Positions 36,600-45,145 of a DNA stretch of 64,000 nt are shown here, in pieces. The translations under genes and the position numbers were made by a program. Position 1 is the stretch's first letter, and every line of letters starts with the position of its first letter. Where the stretch lies: NCBI GenBank assembly GCA_002699585.1, contig PABP01000034.1:62001-126000 (forward strand), read 5' to 3'. The stretch comes from Anaerolineaceae bacterium. Its GTDB lineage: Bacteria; Chloroflexota; Anaerolineae; Aggregatilineales; Phototrophicaceae. The notes beneath the pieces were generated by a model. It searched no databases. It was not told the origin of the DNA and saw only the letters and a program-made list of their open reading frames with translations.

Positions 36600-36684
36600 A
36601 CCCCACCCCTGTTTCCCCTCCCCGAAGGAGAGGGGACTCTGTGGAGCGCAGATGGTCGCAGAATGCACATTGAGGATGGGGGTT
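36600..36684 (-). repeat. Intergenic paired-arm element, copy 7 (inverted, internal deletion)
   Basis: Minus-strand right arm CTCCTTCGGGGAGGGG is kept, as is the outer left end AACCCCCATCCTCA, but the left inner arm is lost. Both sides carry AGCT(A/G)A-type short repeats: AGCTATCAGCGAATAGCTGG on the left and GCTGATAGCTGAAAGCTGAC on the right. Confidence 0.8.
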
Positions 36685-36780
36685 GCTGATAGCTGAAAGC
36701 TGACTGCTCCAGGCCGTGATTAGCAGACCATTGGTAGATCAATCAAGAATTTCTAAAAATGAGTATAAGAGGACTAAGCC

Positions 36781-37806
36781 ATGTACGAAAATCTACCCAT
36801 TATTCCAACCAGCGTCATCGGATCGTATGCGCAGCCGGGATGGTTGCACCTCGTTCAGAAAGCCGCTGCTGCCGGGGAATTCGGCCAGCAAGACCTCAAA
36901 GAAGCCGAAGATGATGCCGTTGATGCGGCTCTACGTGACCAGGAAGACGCCGATGTGGACATCATCACCGATGGCGAAATGCGCCGCGTAGGCTTCTTCA
37001 CCGCCGAGTTTTACCATCACATGACCGGGCTAGATACGCGCGAACAGAGCCGGAAATCTGGCGTGGGTGGCCATGACCAGCGCGAAAAATACCTGGCCTT
37101 GGAGCCGCTCGGATCGCCCAATGGCCTGGGCCTGCTGGAAGAATACCAGTACGTCAAGACGCGCACCGACCGTCCCATCAAGATGCCGATTCCGGGGCCG
37201 TTCACGCTTTCCGGGCGCATTGATGGCGGCAAGGTCTACAAAGACCGCATGGAAGTCGCCTGGGGCCTCAGCAGCCTGGTCAACGCCGAACTCAAGCGAC
37301 TGGTAGCGGCTGGCGTGCAGTTCATCCAGATGGACGAACCCTCCATGTCGGTGCATTCCAGCACGCCCAAAGAATTTGTGGACCTGTTCAACAAGACGGT
37401 CGAAGGCGTCGATGCCTATATCAGCATGCACCTGTGCTTTGGTAATTACCTGGGACGTCCGGTCGCCAAGCGCACCTATAAGCCGCTGCTGCCGCACATC
37501 TTCGACATGAACCTCAAAGAATATGCCCTGGAATTCGCCAATCGTGAGTTAGCTGAACTCGACATTTTGCGCGAGTTCCCTGAGGACAAACGCATCGCGG
37601 TCGGCCTGATCGACGTGAAGAACTACTATGTGGAAACGCCGGAAGATGTCGCCGAACGGCTGCGGGCGGTGCTCGATGTATTGCCGCCGGAGCGCGTCAC
37701 TGTGACGCCGGACTGCGGCTTTAGCCAGACGGCCCGTTGGGCTGCCAAGCGTAAATTGCAGTCGATGGTCGCCGGGACGAAAATCGTGCGCGCAGAAATT
37801 TCCTGA
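36781..37806 (+). CDS. Cobalamin-independent methionine synthase C-terminal-like protein (core-MetE type)
   Basis: 341 aa, only the catalytic TIM barrel of MetE without the N-terminal half. All zinc ligands are visible: His and Cys in MHLCFGN (about residues 220-226), Glu in the following EYALEFANREL region, and Cys in VTPDCGFSQT (about 306-315). QMDEPSMS (about 181-188) is the substrate-side motif. The N-terminal TSVIGSYAQPGWL corresponds to the homocysteine-binding start. Short MetE forms take methyl groups from corrinoid proteins or other donors rather than from methyl-folate polyglutamate. Single gene preceded by an intergenic element. Confidence 0.85.
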   Translation: MYENLPIIPTSVIGSYAQPGWLHLVQKAAAAGEFGQQDLKEAEDDAVDAALRDQEDADVDIITDGEMRRVGFFTAEFYHHMTGLDTREQSRKSGVGGHDQREKYLALEPLGSPNGLGLLEEYQYVKTRTDRPIKMPIPGPFTLSGRIDGGKVYKDRMEVAWGLSSLVNAELKRLVAAGVQFIQMDEPSMSVHSSTPKEFVDLFNKTVEGVDAYISMHLCFGNYLGRPVAKRTYKPLLPHIFDMNLKEYALEFANRELAELDILREFPEDKRIAVGLIDVKNYYVETPEDVAERLRAVLDVLPPERVTVTPDCGFSQTARWAAKRKLQSMVAGTKIVRAEIS

Positions 37807-37820
37807 GATGGCGAGTTGCG

Positions 37821-37870
37821 AGGGCATCTGCTAATTGGTCCGATCCAGTTTGTGGATGCCCTTATGCTTT
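37821..37870 (+). terminator. Hairpin after the MetE-like gene
   Basis: AGGGCATC (37821-37828) pairs with GATGCCCT (37855-37862), 26-nt loop, followed by TATGCTTTCT. The T-tract is weak. Confidence 0.5.
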
Positions 37871-37962
37871 CTGGTAGACTGTGTATCTCACAGGTAAGTT
37901 AATGACATAGATTATTGAGTATCCTCGCTATGGGGATAATGGCATCATATACAAGGAAGCAT

Positions 37963-39825
37963 ATGGATACTTATTGGTCCTCACCTCAGGGCACTTACGA
38001 AACCCGTCGTCAAGCGTATCTCGAATATTGTGCAGCCCAAGCGCCCGGTGAACGCACGGGCTTTTTTAGTCAGATTGCCCGCCTGGAACTGGGCATCGAT
38101 GTCGATGAAAAGCCCATCCGCGAGGCCATCGACTTCGTATATACCAACCAGGATTGCAATGACTTCACAATGGGCGGTTTCTTGCGCATCCTGTACAAAT
38201 TCCACGATAGCCCGCACATCAGCCGTGAATTGATCGCTGAGATCGAAAAGACGCTGCTATGGTTCAAATACTGGTGGGATGAACCGGGCCTCAAAGGCCG
38301 CTGCTTCTGGACGGAAAATCACCAGATTATCTTCCACAGCGACGAACTGCTGGCCGCACAGCTCTACCCGGAAGCGACTTTTCAGGATGGCAACACGGGC
38401 CAATATCACATGGAGCATGCGCTGCACTACATCCGGCGCTGGCTGACCTTCCGCGTGCGTTTTGGCTTCAGCGAGTGGCTGTCCAACTGCTACTTTGAAG
38501 AGGATTTGCTGGGGCTGGTCAACCTGTATGACTTCGCTCAGCAGGAAGATGTGCGTGAGCAGGCGGGCGGCCTGATTGATATGCTCATGTACGAAATGGC
38601 TATGCACACGTATCGCGGTGTAATGGGTTGTTCGCATGGGCGCACCTACGCCTGGTTGATTAAGGGCGGGCGTCGGGAACACGCCACCAATACGGCCAAG
38701 CTGATGTTCGGCATGGGCGTGTACAACAGCCCGAATATCCTGGGTACGATTTGCTTGGCGACCAGCGACTACCGCTGCCCACCAGCGATTGCCGCCATTG
38801 CTGCCGACCTGGACCAGCCACGCCTGATTAAAGAGCGTCACAGCCTGAACATCGCTGATGCCCACAAATACGGCCTATCCTATGACAGCCTGGATGATGG
38901 CCACCTGTACTGGAGCATTCAGGATTATGTGCATCCGACCATTATCGGCCTCAACGAACGCCTGATCCGCACCTATGACGTGCTGATTCACGAGGATTAC
39001 CAATCGCTGTATTCGCGCCTGTATCAGTGGCAGGTTGATGAATTTGGCGAAATCGTGGATCCTCAAATGGAATGCCACGCCATGACCGAGGTCCATATCC
39101 AGACCTACCGTACTCCCAATTACATGCTATCCGCAGCGCAGGATTACCGGCACGGTAATCCGGGTTATCAGCAGCATCCCTGGCAGGCGACCCTGGGCAT
39201 TGATGCGGTCGTCTTCACCAACCATCCCGGCTCCGATGACGAAATCGCCCGTCCGAACTTCTGGGCTGGCAACTGCATCCTGCCGCGTGTGGCCCAGCAC
39301 AAAAACGTGCTGGTAAGCATCCATCATGTGCCGGAAAATGACCCATTCCCTTATAGCCATGCCTACTTCCCGCGCGATGCCTTCGACGAGGTGGTCGAGC
39401 GCGGCAACTGGGTATTTGGTCGCCTGGGTGAGGCCTACATCGCCATGTATTCGCAGCATAAAGTCACCTGGCATGAAGATCGCTACAATGACGCGCATCC
39501 GATTATCGAAGCCCGTGCGGAGTCGCCGGATAATGTGTGGATCGTAGAAATGGGTGATGCCGCCCAATGGGGCAATTTTGAGAATTTTGTCGCCATTGTT
39601 GAAGATGCCTGGATTCAGGTGGACCCGCTGGCAGTTTCCTACGAGTCGCCCAGTGTCGGCGAAGTCTCGTTCTCTTGGCGTGGTAAATTCTTCGTGGGCG
39701 AAGATACGGTTGAGCTGCACAACTATCCGCGCTTTGACAATCCGTATTGCAAAGCCGATTTTGACGCCCGCGAGTATGTTATCCAGTATCAGGATATGTC
39801 ACATACCATCGCATTTGATATTTAG
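37963..39825 (+). CDS. Large hypothetical protein, possibly alpha/alpha-toroid enzyme
   Basis: 620 aa, cytoplasmic (no signal peptide), not recognised. The first 330 residues are helical with many aromatic residues (LLWFKYWWDEPG, CFWTENHQIIFHSDELLAAQLYP, SCSHGRTYAWLIKGG-like segments), the last part is beta-rich (EVSFSWRGKFFVGEDTVELHNYPRFDNPY). This order resembles helical-toroid plus beta-sandwich carbohydrate lyases or hydrolases such as heparinase-type proteins, but no catalytic motif can be claimed. ATG 37963 follows AAGGA; an upstream in-frame start at 37915 has none. A DUF1349 and a DUF427 protein and a phosphodiesterase follow. Confidence 0.6.
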   Translation: MDTYWSSPQGTYETRRQAYLEYCAAQAPGERTGFFSQIARLELGIDVDEKPIREAIDFVYTNQDCNDFTMGGFLRILYKFHDSPHISRELIAEIEKTLLWFKYWWDEPGLKGRCFWTENHQIIFHSDELLAAQLYPEATFQDGNTGQYHMEHALHYIRRWLTFRVRFGFSEWLSNCYFEEDLLGLVNLYDFAQQEDVREQAGGLIDMLMYEMAMHTYRGVMGCSHGRTYAWLIKGGRREHATNTAKLMFGMGVYNSPNILGTICLATSDYRCPPAIAAIAADLDQPRLIKERHSLNIADAHKYGLSYDSLDDGHLYWSIQDYVHPTIIGLNERLIRTYDVLIHEDYQSLYSRLYQWQVDEFGEIVDPQMECHAMTEVHIQTYRTPNYMLSAAQDYRHGNPGYQQHPWQATLGIDAVVFTNHPGSDDEIARPNFWAGNCILPRVAQHKNVLVSIHHVPENDPFPYSHAYFPRDAFDEVVERGNWVFGRLGEAYIAMYSQHKVTWHEDRYNDAHPIIEARAESPDNVWIVEMGDAAQWGNFENFVAIVEDAWIQVDPLAVSYESPSVGEVSFSWRGKFFVGEDTVELHNYPRFDNPYCKADFDAREYVIQYQDMSHTIAFDI

Positions 39826-39863
39826 TGTCTGTCCGTAAAGTAGCCAGGATGTATTTTTCTGTC

Positions 39864-39975
39864 AGACCCCTATCCTCATTCCTTTCCCCGTGAGGGGCAA
39901 GGATGCCTTTCTGCAACCATTCTGGCCTGTAAAAGTCCCCTCACCTCATGGGGAGGGGATTTAGGGGTGGGGTCT
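39864..39975 (+). repeat. Intergenic paired-arm element, copy 8 (full)
   Basis: Left arm CCCCGTGAGGGG, right arm CACCTCATGGGGAGGGG; outer ends AGACCCCTATCCTC and ATTTAGGGGTGGGGTCT. A G-T pair replaces one Watson-Crick pair between the arms. Confidence 0.88.
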
Positions 39976-40039
39976 GGTGAGGAAGATGCCCTGATTTGTC
40001 GGATAGATATTTAGGAACCTATGCCAAGGAGTCCATACC

Positions 40040-40645
40040 ATGACGTTTAACTTATCGCCCATCCCCGGCGAACTTCACTGGAAAAATGACCCTGTCGATT
40101 GGCAAGTTGGCGACGATGGCAGTTTGCATATCACAGCAGGGCCGCAGTGTGACTGGTTCAATAATCCGACGGGCCACGATGCGCCCAAGAGCAATGCCCC
40201 CGTAGCACTCTTTGCGCCGCCTGAGGGCGACTTCATGTTGAGTGCCAAAGTCACCGTCGATTTTGCATCCGACTTTGACGCAGGCGTGCTGTTTGTCTAT
40301 CTGCGTGATGATCTGTGGGCCAAGCTGTGTTTTGAGTATTCGCCGCAAGCAGAGCCAATGGTGGTGTCCGTCGTGACGCGCGGCCTATCCGATGACTGTA
40401 ATTCGGTGGTAATCGATGGCAACAGCGTGCATTATCGTATCGCACGCATGGGGCAAGCCCTGGCCATGCATTACTCGCTGGATGGTGCTGACTGGCATTT
40501 CGTACGGCACTTTTCACTGGGGAGCCTGGATAACCTACAAGTGGGTTTCCTGGCGCAGGCCCCGACAGGCCAGGGCTGTAAAGTCGCCTTTTCAGACATC
40601 GCTTATCAGGCTAAGACGCTGTCGAATTTGCGCGACGGAACTTAG
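40040..40645 (+). CDS. DUF1349-domain protein (concanavalin-like)
   Basis: 201 aa, the full length of DUF1349 (YesU-like) proteins. Typical strands are HWKNDPVDWQVGDDGSLHI, CDWFNNPTG, FDAGVLFVYLRDDLWAKLCFEYSP, SDDCNSVVIDGNSVHYRIARMG and LSLDGADWHFVRHF-like segments. The fold is a beta-sandwich related to carbohydrate-binding lectin domains. No signal peptide. Molecular role unknown. AAGGAG precedes ATG 40040. Confidence 0.85.
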   Translation: MTFNLSPIPGELHWKNDPVDWQVGDDGSLHITAGPQCDWFNNPTGHDAPKSNAPVALFAPPEGDFMLSAKVTVDFASDFDAGVLFVYLRDDLWAKLCFEYSPQAEPMVVSVVTRGLSDDCNSVVIDGNSVHYRIARMGQALAMHYSLDGADWHFVRHFSLGSLDNLQVGFLAQAPTGQGCKVAFSDIAYQAKTLSNLRDGT

Positions 40646-40715
40646 GCTGTGCCCATACAAATTTAAGGATTAGCGGTTAGGCTCAAACTATATGATTTGA
40701 GAGAGGACCGCAAGT

Positions 40716-41216
40716 ATGGTGAAACGAGCAAAACGTATCGAACCTGGGCCGGGGCAGGAATCTGTATGGGACTATCCGCGCCCACCGCGCATGGAGCTAT
40801 CCGACGAGCGGGTGCGTGTCGTTTTCAATGGCGTGACCATCGCCGATAGCAAAAACGCGTTCCGTGTCCTGGAAACCAGCCATCCGCCTACATATTACAT
40901 CCCGCCAGAAGATGTGCAGATGCAGTTCTTTTCGCCGACCAACCGCATGACCTTCTGTGAGTACAAAGGGGCGGCCAGCTATTACACGCTCAACGTCGAT
41001 GGCCGCATTGAGGAAAATGTCGCCTGGGCCTACAAAAACCCGACGCCTGGGTTCCGAGAAATCGACGGCTATATTGCCCTGTATCCAGGCCGCATGGATG
41101 CCTGCTATGTCGATGATGAACTTGTGCAGGCCCAGGAGGGCGATTTCTACGGCGGCTGGATTACCTCGAAGATCGTCGGTCCCTTCAAAGGCGCCCCAGG
41201 GACGCTCGGCTGGTAA
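40716..41216 (+). CDS. DUF427-domain protein
   Basis: 166 aa. The DUF427 core (residues 30-130) shows VRVVFNGVTIADSKNAFRVLET, PTYYIPPEDVQMQFFSPTN, TFCEYKGAASYYTLNV and VAWAYKNPTPGFREIDGYIALYPG. There is an N-terminal extension of about 25 residues and a C-terminal tail ending GGWITSKIVGPFKGAPGTLGW, as in the longer subgroup. The function of the family is not established. A shorter paralogue at 45146 is broken by an amber codon. GAGAGGA precedes ATG 40716. Confidence 0.9.
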   Translation: MVKRAKRIEPGPGQESVWDYPRPPRMELSDERVRVVFNGVTIADSKNAFRVLETSHPPTYYIPPEDVQMQFFSPTNRMTFCEYKGAASYYTLNVDGRIEENVAWAYKNPTPGFREIDGYIALYPGRMDACYVDDELVQAQEGDFYGGWITSKIVGPFKGAPGTLGW

Positions 41217-41327
41217 CGTAGAAAAGGACCAACCACTATTAACGATCAGCTAAGACCCATAGCCGTAGCAGGGCAGGTTGGTTATAAATGGGGCCAACTT
41301 ATATCCATGCAAATCTGGTGAATTTAC

Positions 41328-42143
41328 ATGTCAGAAACGTTACGAGATATGCCCGTCATTTTCTTCATGATGGATGGGGTGCGCCCGGATGCCATTGACG
41401 CTGCTGATACGCCCACGCTGGATGGCATGCGTCAGCGTGGGGCCTATACCGCTATGGCTCAGTCGGTGATGCCTTCGATCACGCTGCCGTGCCACATGTC
41501 CATCTTTAAGAGTGTGCCGCCCTCACGGCATGGCATCCTCCAGAACGAATACATGCCGCTGGCGCGCCCGGTCATGGGCCTGATTGAACACCTGCACAAC
41601 AATGGCATCGATAGCGCCATGTACTACAATTGGGACTATCTGCGCGATGTGGTGCAGCCCGGTCATCTGTATCGCAATTTTTATAGCAACACGTCGCTGG
41701 ACCCGGAAGGCGATGTTCCGACGGTAGAGGCAGCTTGCGAGGGCATCAGCAAAAACGATGCTAAGTTCTCGTTTGTCTACTTGGGTACGACCGACACTAT
41801 GGGCCATGCCGCTGGCTGGATGTCCGATATGTACCTGCGCCAAATCGAGAAAATCGACGGTCTGATCGCCCAGGTGCTGCATGCCGCCCCGGCCAACAGC
41901 CGCGTTTTGATCCACAGCGACCACGGTGGCCATGAGCGTACTCACGGAACGGACATGCCGGAAGACATGAACATTCCCTGGATGCTGGCCGGACCGGGCA
42001 TCAAAGAAGGGCACGCTATTGGGCGTGATGTCTCCCTGCTGGATACGGCCCCGACAATAGCCAGCCTGTTTGGCTTGGAACCGCATCAGCAGTGGGAGGG
42101 CAGCCCGGTTACGGAAGCCTATGTTGATGGTGGTATGGCATAA
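41328..42143 (+). CDS. Alkaline-phosphatase-superfamily phosphodiesterase
   Basis: 271 aa, type I phosphodiesterase/nucleotide pyrophosphatase fold. The metal and nucleophile motifs are visible: MMDGVRPDAID (first metal Asp, about 14-24), SITLPCHMSIF with Thr as nucleophile (about 50-60), YLGTTDTMGHAAGWM (Asp and His, about 150-164), LIHSDHGGHERTHG (Asp-His and His, about 199-212). It probably cleaves a phosphodiester or phosphonate on a small molecule. No signal peptide. ATG 41349 (MPVIF) is an alternative start. A bidirectional terminator follows. Confidence 0.88.
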   Translation: MSETLRDMPVIFFMMDGVRPDAIDAADTPTLDGMRQRGAYTAMAQSVMPSITLPCHMSIFKSVPPSRHGILQNEYMPLARPVMGLIEHLHNNGIDSAMYYNWDYLRDVVQPGHLYRNFYSNTSLDPEGDVPTVEAACEGISKNDAKFSFVYLGTTDTMGHAAGWMSDMYLRQIEKIDGLIAQVLHAAPANSRVLIHSDHGGHERTHGTDMPEDMNIPWMLAGPGIKEGHAIGRDVSLLDTAPTIASLFGLEPHQQWEGSPVTEAYVDGGMA

Positions 42144-42163
42144 ACTGGCGGGTGCATCACATA

Positions 42164-42200
42164 AAAAAAGAGGCTGCCCAATAAGAGGAGCCTCTTTTTT
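42164..42200. terminator. Bidirectional Rho-independent terminator
   Basis: AAAAAAGAGGCT (42164-42175), 13-nt loop, AGCCTCTTTTTT (42189-42200): perfect 12-bp stem with A-tract and T-tract, between convergent genes. Confidence 0.9.
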
Positions 42201-42224
42201 GTTACATGCTAAGTGTTGAAATTA

Positions 42225-43292
42225 TTATGGTGCGACAACCCACCACACATCACCGCGACCCTGGCCGTTGGTATCGCCAGGTGCTTCGTCACCCGCGAAG
42301 TAGTACAGCGGCATGCCATTGTAGGTGATATGTGCCGGACCCTCTTCGTTGGCAATTGTGTCCCATTCGCCCATGATGTCTGAGCTGGCTACCAGACGGT
42401 CGCCAGGGTAGAGCGTGAACGCGGGCCAGTTTTCCAGGCAGCTTTCATCACAATTGCTGACGCCCATCTCGTCATTGGTGAACATATAGAGCGTCATGCC
42501 GTTGGCAGCCACCAGGAATTCACCCAGCTCGTCGTTGCTGCTGATGACAGCGACTTCCGGTGCGACGGTAAACCATACATCACCCACGCCTTCGCCAGTC
42601 GTATCGCCACGCGCCATGTCGCTGGCCCAGTAATATAGCGGCCAACCATTGTAAGTAACTTGCAGCGAACCGTCGGCGCGTTCGGTGGTGCCCAGTTCAC
42701 CCGGCAGGCGCGGATCGCCAACCAGATCGTCGGCACTTTCGACAGTCAGTGGCGGCCAGTTCACAGCACATTGATCGGTGCAGTTGCTGACGCCCATCTC
42801 GTCATTGGCGAAGGTGTAAAGCGTCATGCCCGTATCGCCAACCAGGATGTGACCCAGTTCGTCATCGCGCAGCACATAGACATCGGCTGGCGCGACGACC
42901 CACCACACATTGCCAACGGCCTGACCATTGGCGTCGCCCGCTTCAAAGTCATTGATGAAATAATACAGCGGTAGACCGTTGTAGGTTACTTGCAACATCT
43001 CGCTGTCCGTGCGTTCAACCGTGCCGAACTCGCCAGGGATGCTCTCATCGTAAGTGATGTCATCGGCGCTTTCTACCATAAGCGGTGGCCAGTTTACGGC
43101 ACACTGTTCATAGCAGACCGTCTCACCGAGTGGATCGCGGGTGAAGATGTACAGGGTCATGTCACCTTCACCAATCATGAACTCACCGAGATCGTCATCA
43201 CTACCCAGTGTAATGAGCGTATCCTGGGCGAATGCGGAACTGGCGACCAGGGCCAGCACAACAAAAAGCAGTACAAACTTGATTTTAGACAT
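42225..43292 (-). CDS. Secreted protein with three YxFxxD (Lipoprotein_15-type) repeat units
   Basis: 355 aa. Signal peptide MSKIKFVLLFVVLALVASSAFA|QD. Three units of about 110 residues follow. Each unit has a first half with LYxFxxD and a Cys-x3-Cys before NWPP/NWPA (TVCYEQCAVNWPPL, SNCTDQCAVNWPPL, SNCDESCLENWPAF), and a second half with VTYNGxPLYYxxxD and GDVWWVV. This is the COG4315 repeat family of unknown function, found in exported proteins of many bacteria. It is followed by a longer paralogue upstream on the same strand, which suggests duplication. Confidence 0.88.
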   Translation of the reverse strand: MSKIKFVLLFVVLALVASSAFAQDTLITLGSDDDLGEFMIGEGDMTLYIFTRDPLGETVCYEQCAVNWPPLMVESADDITYDESIPGEFGTVERTDSEMLQVTYNGLPLYYFINDFEAGDANGQAVGNVWWVVAPADVYVLRDDELGHILVGDTGMTLYTFANDEMGVSNCTDQCAVNWPPLTVESADDLVGDPRLPGELGTTERADGSLQVTYNGWPLYYWASDMARGDTTGEGVGDVWFTVAPEVAVISSNDELGEFLVAANGMTLYMFTNDEMGVSNCDESCLENWPAFTLYPGDRLVASSDIMGEWDTIANEEGPAHITYNGMPLYYFAGDEAPGDTNGQGRGDVWWVVAP

Positions 43293-43413
43293 AGTCCTCT
43301 TACCCCTTGAGATTATTCTTTTGAAGCCAACGCTTCACATCAGTAACGCGGTAAGATGTCGTTTTGGATTTATGCCCGTTCTGTTTTTATTATTTTTTTA
43401 TAAGTTTGCCGCT

Positions 43414-43446
43414 GAAAATAAAAAATCCCCGCCAATTGACGGGGAT
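43414..43446 (-). terminator. Rho-independent terminator of the 43465-44802 gene
   Basis: On the minus strand ATCCCCG (43446-43440) pairs with CGGGGAT (43431-43425), 8-nt loop, then TTTTTATTTT. Confidence 0.8.
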
Positions 43447-43464
43447 CTACTGTGGGGATGCCAA

Positions 43465-44802
43465 TTAGTTCGCTGGTGCAATTACACTGGGGACATTATC
43501 ACAGGTGCCATCGACTTGCACGATGTCTGAGCGCACCCAGACTTCGCCTTCAAGCTGCCACCAGAGGTAACTATCGCCGCCTTGAGACTGGCCGATGACA
43601 TAGCGCGTGGAGCCGCCAGAGAAAATATCGACCTGGGCATAGTTGGTGCCAGGGCCACCACGTAGATTGACGTTGTTCGATGGCGTCACCGTACATACGA
43701 ACAGGGGGCCGCTGCCTGCGCCCAGGGGCACGATGTACCAGACCTCATTCCGATTGTGGCCGTTGGTCGCACCGGGCACGCCGTCGCCGATGAAGCCATA
43801 CAGCGGCGCGCCATCATAAGTCACCTGGGTACTGCCATCCGGGCGCGTGAAGTAGCTGATGTCACCGGGAATGGCCTCGCTATCGACAGTCGCCACATCA
43901 GATGGCGCAGCGATTGTTAGCGGCGGCCAATTCTGGGCACACTGATCGACACAGGTGGTTTCAAATTCGGGATCGTTGGCGAAGGTATACAGCGTCAGGC
44001 CATCGCTGCTGACCAGAATCTCACCGAAGTTGGGGTTCTGTCCTGCCTTCAGCACGGGTGGTTTGACCACTGACCAGACGCCGTTGACACCTTCACCATT
44101 GGCCTGGCCGGGTTCACTATCGCCAGCGAACGTATACAACGGCATGCCATTATAGGTGACTTGCAGCGTACCTGTATCGGTGCGCGTGAGAGTGCCCAGG
44201 CTATCCTGCTGAACAGCGCCCAACCCGGCGACCAATTCATCTTCACGGCTGATCGATAGGGCAGGCCAGTTTTGCAGGCAGTTGCCGCTGCAATTGCTGA
44301 CGCCCTCGCCGTCATTGGCGAAGGTATACAGGGTGTATCCCTGGCTGTTGACCAGCACGCCGCCCAATCCCTCGACCGCACCCAGGCTGACGATCTGCGG
44401 GCGAGCCACGTACCATACACTGCCGACGCCTTCGCCATTGACCTGGCCTGTGTTTGTGTCGCCCGCGAAAGTGTACAGTGGCTGGCGATTGTAAGTCACT
44501 TGCAATGAGCCGTTATCCGCGCGGGCGAACGTACCCAACTCACCCGCTAGCTTAGTAACCCCACTGACGGCATCGGCACTGGGCACAATGACGGGCGGCC
44601 AGTTCTGGGCGCAGCTATCGGCACAATTGCTGCTGTTGGCGCTATCTTGTGTAAAAACGTAAAGTGTATTGCCGTCGTCATCTGTTAGATACGTACCAAC
44701 TGCTTCGTTAAAGCTGATGCCAATCGTAACTGGAGCCTGGGCCTGTACGGCTAATGACAGCATCAGCCCCAGGATGACCGCCATGAAGGCTTTCCGTAGC
44801 AT
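43465..44802 (-). CDS. Secreted protein with three YxFxxD repeat units and C-terminal SH3b domain
   Basis: 445 aa. Signal peptide LRKAFMAVILGLMLSLAVQA|QA. Three COG4315-type units: NTLYVFTQD..NCADSCAQNWPPV, YTLYTFANDG..NCSGNCLQNWPAL and LTLYTFANDP..TCVDQCAQNWPPL, each with the VTYNGxPLYTFAGD second half. Residues 370-440 form a bacterial SH3 domain (VNLRGGPGTNYAQVDIF, WWQLEGEVWVRSDIVQ), a fold that often binds cell-wall material. The paralogue at 42225 lacks that domain. The two genes are separated by a terminator, so they are transcribed independently. Confidence 0.88.
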   Translation of the reverse strand: MLRKAFMAVILGLMLSLAVQAQAPVTIGISFNEAVGTYLTDDDGNTLYVFTQDSANSSNCADSCAQNWPPVIVPSADAVSGVTKLAGELGTFARADNGSLQVTYNRQPLYTFAGDTNTGQVNGEGVGSVWYVARPQIVSLGAVEGLGGVLVNSQGYTLYTFANDGEGVSNCSGNCLQNWPALSISREDELVAGLGAVQQDSLGTLTRTDTGTLQVTYNGMPLYTFAGDSEPGQANGEGVNGVWSVVKPPVLKAGQNPNFGEILVSSDGLTLYTFANDPEFETTCVDQCAQNWPPLTIAAPSDVATVDSEAIPGDISYFTRPDGSTQVTYDGAPLYGFIGDGVPGATNGHNRNEVWYIVPLGAGSGPLFVCTVTPSNNVNLRGGPGTNYAQVDIFSGGSTRYVIGQSQGGDSYLWWQLEGEVWVRSDIVQVDGTCDNVPSVIAPAN

Positions 44803-45145
44803 CTTTTTCTCCTTGTGAATTGTAAAACACTATCTATTTGAGAACACTATCGTGATAGATTCTGACTGCTCAATTGAACCCCATCCTCGGTCCTTCCCCC
44901 GAAGGAGGAAGGATGTCTTTTCCCGATACTATGCAAATCATCAGGTCCCCTCTCCTTCGGGGAGGGGATTTAGGGGTGGGGTTTCATGTTATGAAGCAAT
45001 CCGATTTTTCGTGTCACTCCGTACAGCTTATCACGGCTTCTGAAGGCGTGCTGCAATGGAATTGGTAAGATTTTGGTCAGGTTTGCATCTTAAGCTATGC
45101 ATGCATGTGATACCCCAAATGTATAGAATGAATAAGGATTGACTT
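44803..45145. other. Gene-free region between divergent genes
   Basis: Contains the promoter of the repeat-protein gene on the minus strand, copy 9 of the intergenic element (44877-44983), and about 160 nt before the broken DUF427 gene. I see no further gene. Confidence 0.6.
44877..44983 (+). repeat. Intergenic paired-arm element, copy 9 (full)
   Basis: Left arm CCCCCGAAGGAGG and right arm CTCTCCTTCGGGGAGG, GAAGG-type. Outer ends AACCCCATCCTC and ATTTAGGGGTGGGGTTT. Confidence 0.9.

Noticed and set aside
40716-41216. Possible source of the broken DUF427 gene by recent duplication
   Set aside because: The two DUF427 genes belong to different length classes and are clearly diverged, so they are not a recent duplicate pair.
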